From Neopestalotiopsis rosae (Eukaryota > Ascomycota > Sordariomycetes > Amphisphaeriales > Sporocadaceae), in assembly GCA_023078685.1 (NCBI GenBank), contig JALGAS010000001.1, positions 1,178,001-1,242,000 on the forward strand: DNA of 64,000 bases. The letters are read 5' to 3'. The position numbers and the translations under genes are program-made. Under the pieces are notes generated by a model. It saw only the letters and a list, made by a program, of their open reading frames with translations. It was not told the DNA's origin and searched no databases. Shown here in pieces: positions 57,222 through 64,000 of the stretch; the stretch's first letter is position 1, and every line of letters starts with the position of its first letter.

Positions 57222-59417
57222 ATGTCGTCAATTATTTTTTCGACCGCCCGGCCGACATTATTTCCACATCTTCCTTCACCCGCCGCTTGCAGAGACATTC
57301 AACAACCGCCGCAGAGGGTGCCATTCTTGAGCGCGAAGCAGCAACAGTACCCTTCTACCTTGGTTCATAAAGCTACCTGCCTGGCAGGTGGTCTTCACTC
57401 GCCTCCAGCAGAGACCAGCATGAGTACCGCATATCACCCACACAACCCGGCGCTTTCCTCGACGTACAACAGCCATGTTGCTATGGCGAGACAACCTGCC
57501 GGGTTGGTCCAAACGACTCGGGTTGGTGCTACTGGCTTAAACGATGCCGTGGCCCAAATCTCACGGAGCCAGCCCCAGCAACACCCCCAGATGCAGCAAC
57601 TCCAGCCAGAGTACCAATCGCATTCGAGTCAACCCCACTATTCCTCGAATTTGAACTCATTTACTGAGAGCTCACGACACTCGACCCGAAATTCGACGCC
57701 TTCTTCGACTGTCACTGCTGCGAACTCAGTACGTTCCCAATTCGAAGGAACCGTCTCACGGAGGGATTCGACCTTGGTAATGCATAGTCTGAGAATGCCC
57801 AGTTGCATATCGCCAAATGGTGGTAACCTCGATGATTTTGCATCATTGGTAAGGGAATACCAGAGCAATATACGCCGTATTGGTGGTTGAGGGCGCTAAT
57901 TTATACTTTGCAGATGACATGCTTTTTCTGGTTCGAGAACATGGAGGTCATACATGCGGCCGAGAAGATCAAGGAGCGCCCATTGAACTCGCCGGTCCCG
58001 GCCTTGTCATCGCTCACACGCCCAGGTATCAACTACAAGAAATGGGTAAACAGCATTTTGACAACTACTCAAGTCACCCAAAACGTCATTCTACTAGCTC
58101 TGCTCTTCGTATACAGACTGAAGAGCCGAAATGCAAAGGTGAACGGCAGTCAGGGTAGCGAATACCGACTCCTCACTGTAGCGTTGATGCTGGGAAATAA
58201 GTGTAAGTTAATTAGTCACCTATACTAGTCGTGCTTTACTGACCAAACTAGTTTTGGATGACAACACATACACGAATAAGACGTGGGCAGAGGTATCTGG
58301 CATTGCCGTCAAGGAGATCCACGTGATGGAAGTCGAGTTTCTGAGCAACATGAGATATGGACTTCTTGTGTCTAAGGAACAATGGGAAGACTGGCTCAAG
58401 AAGCTGGCCTGCTTCCACGACTATTGTGAAAGGGCCGAACAGACCGAAAAGGCAGCCATGGCTCAAAGACAGCGTGCAGAAGCGGCTCAACTCAACATGT
58501 CGCCCACTCACCGTGGCTTCAGTTCTCCCCTGCCGTCTCCGACTGCCATTCTCCCATCAAGCATGCAGTCCAGCCCGGCCACATTGGCAGCGTACTCGCC
58601 CAATGCTGCGGTCTACAACACCAACTCGACTCCGAATTGGCCGTACCAGTCTGCGCCTGCAATGTCTCCACTAGCAGCCAAACCAACCCTTGGGTTCCCA
58701 GTGAATGGCAGGAAACGAAGCCTGGAGAACGCAGAGGTGGTGGAACCAGCTCCCAAACGAAACGCGAGACCGACTCCGACCAGCAGCATGCCCGCCTCCC
58801 GACAGCTCAACGGCGCTCCCGAATCTGGGAGACTTTCGGTACCTCATCTTACGTTGGACACGAGCCAGGTTATCCCACCATCTGTCCCTTTCCAGGCCAC
58901 CTCGAATTATCCGCAGGCCCAGGCTCCTGTTTCATTGCCACCCATTGGTACAGGTATGCGGGCGATGTCGACCGTGTATCCACATGCAACTACATGGGCA
59001 TCACAGGGCCCCATTATGGCAACCTCTGGACCGCAGACCCCAGCATTCACGGCCCCGGTGCACTATGGCACGCCCACGAAGCGTCACAGCCCGGGCAGTC
59101 TGGCCGTGTACAACTCTTCACCACTCGTTGATTCATTTGCTGCGACGCATACTCCAATTTCGAATTCTCCGCTGGCATATTTGCAGCAGAGGAACAGTCC
59201 ATACAAACCTGTTCGACCAGTCAACACTCTCAACTACCCACCGCCATCGATTCCCCTTTCGGAATACCACTTGGGCTCGGCGCAGATGCATTACCAGCCA
59301 CTTGGTCGTCGCAATGTGCGAACTGGAATCGTTCCCGAGTTTCTCCCAAGCGTCAGTGGTGGGCGACCAACGCCGTTATCCATGTCTCAGGCTCCGCCTT
59401 CACATTATCCCGCCTAG
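57222..59417 (+). CDS. Pho85-type cyclin, Clg1-like
   Basis: Exons 57222-57848, 57914-58202 and 58252-59417 encode up to 693 residues. The N-terminal 200 residues are disordered (Q/S/T/P-rich, SRSQPQQHPQMQQLQPEY). The cyclin box covers about 210-350: MTCFFWFENMEVIHAAEKIK, YKKWVNSILTTTQVTQNVILLALLFVYRLK, EYRLLTVALMLGNKFLDDNTYTNKTWAEVSGIAVKEIHVMEVEFLSNMRYGL. That FLDDNTYTNKTWAEVSG pattern is characteristic of Pho80/Pcl-type cyclins that bind Pho85-like kinases. The C-terminal 300 residues are Pro/Ser/Thr-rich, with SP sites. All joins are canonical and in frame. The ATG at 57222 has a C at -3; an in-frame ATG at 57420 has an A at -3 and may be used instead, given the two upstream ORFs. Very long upstream region; regulated expression is likely. 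Confidence 0.92.
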
Positions 59418-60598
59418 GGTGCAGGATACGTGCGGCTTCGGATTTAAGATCAAGACCGTTCCAGCAGCACTTCCTGCTTCTTTCGTCTTCTGCATCTTGT
59501 ATTTTACTTTTCTTTCTTCGATTTGATTTTTGCCATTATAACGCATGGCCATTGGCGTTTAGGAAGGGGGGCCAGCAGCGACATTGTACCTATGAGAACT
59601 GGGCTTTTACGTATAGCATCATGGTTAGCATCTTTCGGCGTTTACGGGTAGACCAATCAAGGTCTCGGATACACCAGCAGTTTAGGCCTGCTGCAGCATC
59701 ATCGTCCACACTCGATGAATTTCAGGCACGAAAAGCAGAAAGCAAGTTTGTACTATTAGGAGTGAAGCATGGGCCCAGCATGAGTGGGGTTAGTCCAGAC
59801 GCTATCTTTCGGGTACAGAAAAAGAGGCCCATTAGACATGATCGTCTCTGGTTGATAGATGAACTGTCAATAGTCCAGATTTACATGAAAGGAAATGACA
59901 ACGCCTTGTGTGTACTTGTTCTTTTGGTTTTCTTCTATTGTCTTTTTCTGTTTGGATGAGCATTATAAGCAGTTTGACATGACGTAATTAGCGATTACTA
60001 CTGAACGTACCATATCTGATTATGTAATATTGGAGTATAGAAAAGCGGAGATATGATGTACCGGCTCCGGGAATACGCATTTGTATGGAATCCATGTTCC
60101 AAGGTTTTGGGTGGGAGAGAGGGGGTCTCCTCATCAGGTGTAGGTGCATCTCAAACTCAAATGTTTTCAGCTTGATACTTTACTTTTGTACGAAAAAAAT
60201 CAATCTAGGTACGACAAAAGGGTACCCGAAAAGTTTTGGGTAATTCTGGAGGGGGGAAAGAAAAAACAAGTCTTTTTCCAAATCCGGTACTTGGAGCTAT
60301 TAATCTCGTCACACTGGCGAAAAGGGCAATACGCTGCCATGCAAATAGACGCTTTGGTTTTCCGTCTTCCTCCTCTGATAGCCTTTTTGCTGCCCCCTTC
60401 ACTCTCTCCCTCTTTCTCTACGGCCGGAAGATGGGGGCCAGCGGCGCATCGTTTTTCTTGGGAAAGAGTTTTGTGATACACACAACTTGTTGATCAACCG
60501 GTGTTGGATGTCGGGTGTCGGCGAGAAGAAGCGGCATGTTATATGCGCTTTTATTGCGACTTTCATGGTTTTCCCGGGCCCAAAGGATTAGAATGAGG

Positions 60599-60657
<59 letters not shown>

Positions 60658-61257
60658 GCTGCTGTTGTTGTGCATGCCCTGAGTAGCGGTACGCCACGGG
60701 TACGATTGATACAGCTTCAGTGCAGCACACGAGCTTTGACGAAGAGAGACATGTGTTCTCTCATGTTTGATCGCAGCCCGTCATCTTGGGCGGATGTTGT
60801 TACTGCATCTTCATTGTGTAAAAACAACAATATCCATTCCATGATGATCATTATTTAATCTAGCTCCATTGGCTGCGCTCCACTCCTTGATTGCATGCAT
60901 GCATGCGCCTTTCGAAAGTTGGGTTTGTGGTAATTTTTAAATTTTGTCCTGTACGTGCTCTCCAGTCCGTCGGAATTGATAATGTCTGTCTACAGCTCCT
61001 TGTCCCCCACGGTAGTTTCAGCACTTGTATCGCAATACTCTTTCTCCGTGACGCTACACAGTCGGTACAATAATACAAAAAGATCCTTGGGGATGATGCG
61101 CTGTCGGCCTAATAGCCAACTCTAAGATGAGCGTCGCCACCACTTCTTTACCAAAAGCCTGGAGCCATTTCTCTCACATTTGCCAATATCTCCGTCTCTC
61201 TCTTCTTTTGTCTATTCCCGTTAACGCCCACAAAAGGAAGAAAGCCTGATACCCTTC
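59418..61257. other. intergenic between convergent cyclin and hydrolase genes
   Basis: This is the cyclin 3' flank. A 135-codon frame at 59552-59959 has no motif and lies where a 3' UTR is expected. The (GTT)n microsatellite is at 60598-60670. Confidence 0.55.
60598..60670. repeat. (GTT)n microsatellite
   Basis: Twenty perfect GTT units (60598-60657), then GCT GCT GTT GTT and a final G. On the minus strand it reads (AAC)n and creates a false poly-Asn frame. Confidence 0.9.
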
Positions 61258-62632
61258 TCAATTCTGACCAAAAGCTTCGCGTAGTGCGCGGATACTCTCT
61301 CTGTTGTACAACCGGCCGCCCTCGAGAATGCCGTCTAGCGCCATGAAGTTGTGCGGTACGCCCTTGACCAGGATCACCTCAGCTTTGGACCCGGCGTCGT
61401 TCATCTTCTGCGCGTAGACTCTACCCTCGTCCCTCAGGGGGTCCATTTCTGCCGATAAGATCAATGCGGGTGCTAGGTCGGAGAAGTTTGGCGACTTCAT
61501 CGGTGACACTTTCCAGTCCTGCAAGAAGATTAGTCAATGATGCGATCCTGTCGGTCATGTATTACGTGAGGCAGGCACCGAAATTTCATAAGTTACTGTT
61601 TCACCACAGGGGAAGACTTCAAAAGACGCAGGAGAAGAAGACTCGGAAAGAGTCTCGAAAACTCAAAATAGAAATAAGGCTTCACGTAAGCATCTGAACC
61701 TACATTCTCTAGCTCCGCCGGGCGCGGCTGCCCCAAAAAGTGTCGATGAAAATAGCTCATACGCTCCACAGAGAGCGGCTGCGTGTGGCGCATTTCGTGC
61801 TGGGACTCGTACGGGCAATCGGCCCTGAGCTCGCCGGTGGGCGTGAAGACGTGTAGATCGCAGACCGGTACGCCCAGCAGCTGCAACACCAAGGGGATTC
61901 CCTCGTCGCGGCACATGTGCGCCACCACAGCCGCAAGGTGGCCGCCGGCCGAGGCTCCCCCGATGGCTACCTTGCCTAGATCGAGGTTAAACTGTGCTGC
62001 CTTTTCGTCTCGCACCTATGAATTTGCCCCATTGCATATTAGCTTTACTGTCGCTTTTACGCTTGAAAAGCTCAGTGTCAAGCACGAAGACGAGGATTTT
62101 CCCGAGGAATCTAATGATGTGTCCAACTAACCCATTTGAGAGCCCTCCAGCAGTCGTCCACCGGGATGGGGAATTTGAATTCGGGAGCCAGTCGATAATC
62201 AACATCAAACGCTACGCAGCCCACCTCGAGCGCCAGTCTCTTGCAAAAGTCTTCATCGTTGGTCAGGTTGCCAAATACCCAACCGCCGCCGTGGAAGTTG
62301 ATGTAGACGGGCCGTGGCGGCTCTTGGTCATTCTGCGGGGGCGGCTGGAATATGCGGACGGCGATCTCGCCTCCTTCCACGGGACATTTTTCCTCGGTGA
62401 TTACGAGGTGGCCGGGATCCACTATCTCCCTCCCGTATGCAATGGTATACCGCAGCGGGTCCCGGCGGTAGTCCTCTATAGGGACTTGATGCGAGGCTAA
62501 CCGACCGGCATTGTACCGGTTGTAGTACTCTAGGAAGACAGGGTCGAACCGGGCGGCAAGTTCTGGCGGGATGCTGTTGATCAAGGGCTGTTCGATGGTG
62601 ACTGGTGGTCTAGAAGACGTGGCAGGCGGCAT
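61258..62632 (-). CDS. HSL-family alpha/beta hydrolase (esterase)
   Basis: Minus-strand exons 62632-62132, 62015-61704 and 61518-61258 encode 357 residues. The oxyanion-hole motif HGGG is at 114-117 (INFHGGGWVFGN). The nucleophile is Ser189 in GGASAGG. The acid is probably Asp297 in AEMDPLRDEG and the base His327 in KGVPHNFM. DVDYRLAPEFKFPIPVDDCWRALKW is also typical of the hormone-sensitive-lipase group. These enzymes hydrolyse short-chain esters or lactones; the natural substrate is unknown. There is no signal peptide, so it is probably cytosolic. Introns (116 and 185 nt) have GTTAGT and GTAGGT donors and TAG/CAG acceptors and keep the frame. It converges on the cyclin gene. Confidence 0.93.
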
Positions 62633-64000
62633 CTTCGCTGCGGTGATGTGTGTATGCGTGCTGCTGATCTGAGATCCAAGATGAGTAATGTAGTTGTGCT
62701 GAGAAAGCGAATGAGGAATTTCTCGTTATATATGTTCATGTCCAGGAATGGTCAGGCCCTGTCGGTATCACCAGATGCCTTATTTGCTTCTGGAACCGAC
62801 GCCATTCGAGGCGCTGATTCCGGATGCAACCGGTGTCGGCGGCCTATCCCAATGTATAGGCGTCCCACCGACCCGGTCGCACGAAGGATGCCAAGCAGGG
62901 ACCCTGGCCACCGATAATCCCTATTGCAGACATCCGGCATTAGTTTTTTTCTCGACCTTTTTTTCTTTGCGTCCCCCTCCTTGAGCATTTCTCTGGCTAC
63001 GTATGTATCGTGGCATGTTAATTCTCTCGATTGGTCCAAAAATACCCCCCTGAGCACGCATTCTTTTCTTCAACCACATTTTTTGGATTCTATCTCTTTC
63101 CCTCTCTGTTCTTATTGTCAACAAAAAGCAGAAAAGTAAAGTTTGTCATGGGATTTCTTCTTTGTCCCTCCTCGATGAGACCACGATGCGAGTTTGCTGT
63201 CATTTCAGCACAGCGGTGAGGGCCCGTTGTGTCGCGAGGGCAGGAGGCAAAGAAAATGAGCAAACCTCTTTTTTCCTCTATCTCGCGCCCCTCCGTCATG
63301 GCAAGCATGGGCATTGACGCCAAGAAACTTTGGTGCGGACGCAGCGGCGACGTCACCAGGGGTTATGCGAAATCAGACGAAAAGTGTCAAGTTTTTTCTT
63401 TGACCTTTTTTTTTTTTTTTGTTAATACTTTTTTCTTCTCTTTTGTCATTGATGCGACGAGTAATTCGTCCACGTGGCTGCCCAATGATTGCTTCTAGAC
63501 TGGAAGCTGGCTCGTCATTTGATGGATGTCGAAATTGCTTTTCCATGGCTCTAGATCGCCCCAGTAGGCCAGTAGGCGAGGGGCCGTTGAAGGTCGTGAA
63601 AGCCGCAGGAACCTCCAGAGCAATTACAATACTCGCTCGCTCGTGTGATTGAAACGAGTACGGTGAACTGGAAGAGCAAAAGCTACTCCACGTCCGCCTG
63701 AAAAAAGCTCGTCTTCCAGGAAGTGAAGCTGTGGTAGGATGGGGTATTATTGCCTTGTGTGATGCAATCAATCACGCGACAGTATGATTGCCAGACAGAC
63801 GTACGATACTACGCCCCCATATTCTCAAAGAAAGAAAGGCTTTAGGGTTCTTATCCGGCGGAAGCGACGTTGCTTCGCAAACATAGTCCCTCTCCTCTTC
63901 ATGCAGCCAGCCCGTAGAGCTTATCAGCATTATGGAGAGCGGATGGTATTGGGCTGGGCAAATTCCTTCCTCATGACCAACCCCCGAGGGAAAAAAAAGA
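62633..64000. other. window edge, hydrolase promoter, no recognised gene
   Basis: Short frames without motifs, with T-rich and CT-rich patches (62945-62980, 63400-63440). It may contain the promoter of a gene outside the window. Confidence 0.5.

Noticed and set aside
59552..59959. 135-codon plus-strand frame after the cyclin gene
   Set aside because: It sits in the expected 3' untranslated region, with no motif and no splice partners.
60418..60675. minus-strand frame with poly-asparagine
   Set aside because: It is only the (AAC)n reading of the GTT microsatellite.
1..64000. CRISPR arrays, rRNA genes and further tRNA genes
   Set aside because: No regularly spaced repeats, no 5S-like sequence and no second complete cloverleaf were found. 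TTCGA-type words elsewhere lacked matching stems.

Overview
The window is nuclear DNA from a filamentous ascomycete, most likely a sordariomycete; I cannot place it more precisely. The evidence is short introns (about 49-90 nt, a few longer) with CTAAC/CTGAC branch points close to the acceptor, a HET-domain gene, a Zn2Cys6 regulator, and typical fungal housekeeping genes. I support 18 protein genes and one tRNA. Almost all protein genes had to be assembled from several exons.

Layout. At 1-10.4 kb there is a HET-domain gene, a Zn2Cys6 transcription factor, an HSP31-like glyoxalase with a repeated promoter element, and an O-methyltransferase whose fifth exon cannot be joined in frame with a GT donor. 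At 10.8-16.3 kb there is a fungal-specific protein with a PD-(D/E)XK-like residue pattern, a small ABM-type protein, and a three-part MOSC / flavin reductase / 2Fe-2S fusion. At 17.7-27.5 kb lies a housekeeping block: tubulin cofactor C, Mediator subunit 9, cofactor-independent phosphoglycerate mutase, eIF3k and a delta-12-type fatty acid desaturase. At 28.2-33.2 kb a Fig1-type membrane protein and an ankyrin / CorA-like transporter diverge from a 325-bp promoter. At 34-43 kb a cyclase-family hydrolase, a secreted beta-propeller lactonase, a small secreted protein and a Baeyer-Villiger-type monooxygenase all lie on the plus strand. They form a possible ring-cleavage or lactone-handling neighbourhood. 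At 44.1 kb there is an initiator tRNA-Met.

From 44.1 to 57.2 kb I find no gene. This 13-kb stretch is rich in simple repeats (including a 33-nt C run) and in TACCTA/TAGGTA words. It lies upstream of a Pho85-type (Clg1-like) cyclin gene whose leader carries two small upstream ORFs. The window ends with an HSL-type alpha/beta hydrolase and about 1.4 kb without a recognised gene.

The most unusual points are GC-AG introns and micro-exons in the ankyrin/CorA gene, the damaged or non-canonical splice in the methyltransferase, the MOSC-reductase fusion, the nuclease-like family, the phased promoter element upstream of the glyoxalase, and the gene desert before the cyclin. I found no CRISPR array or complete transposon, and nothing that is clearly a wholly new system.
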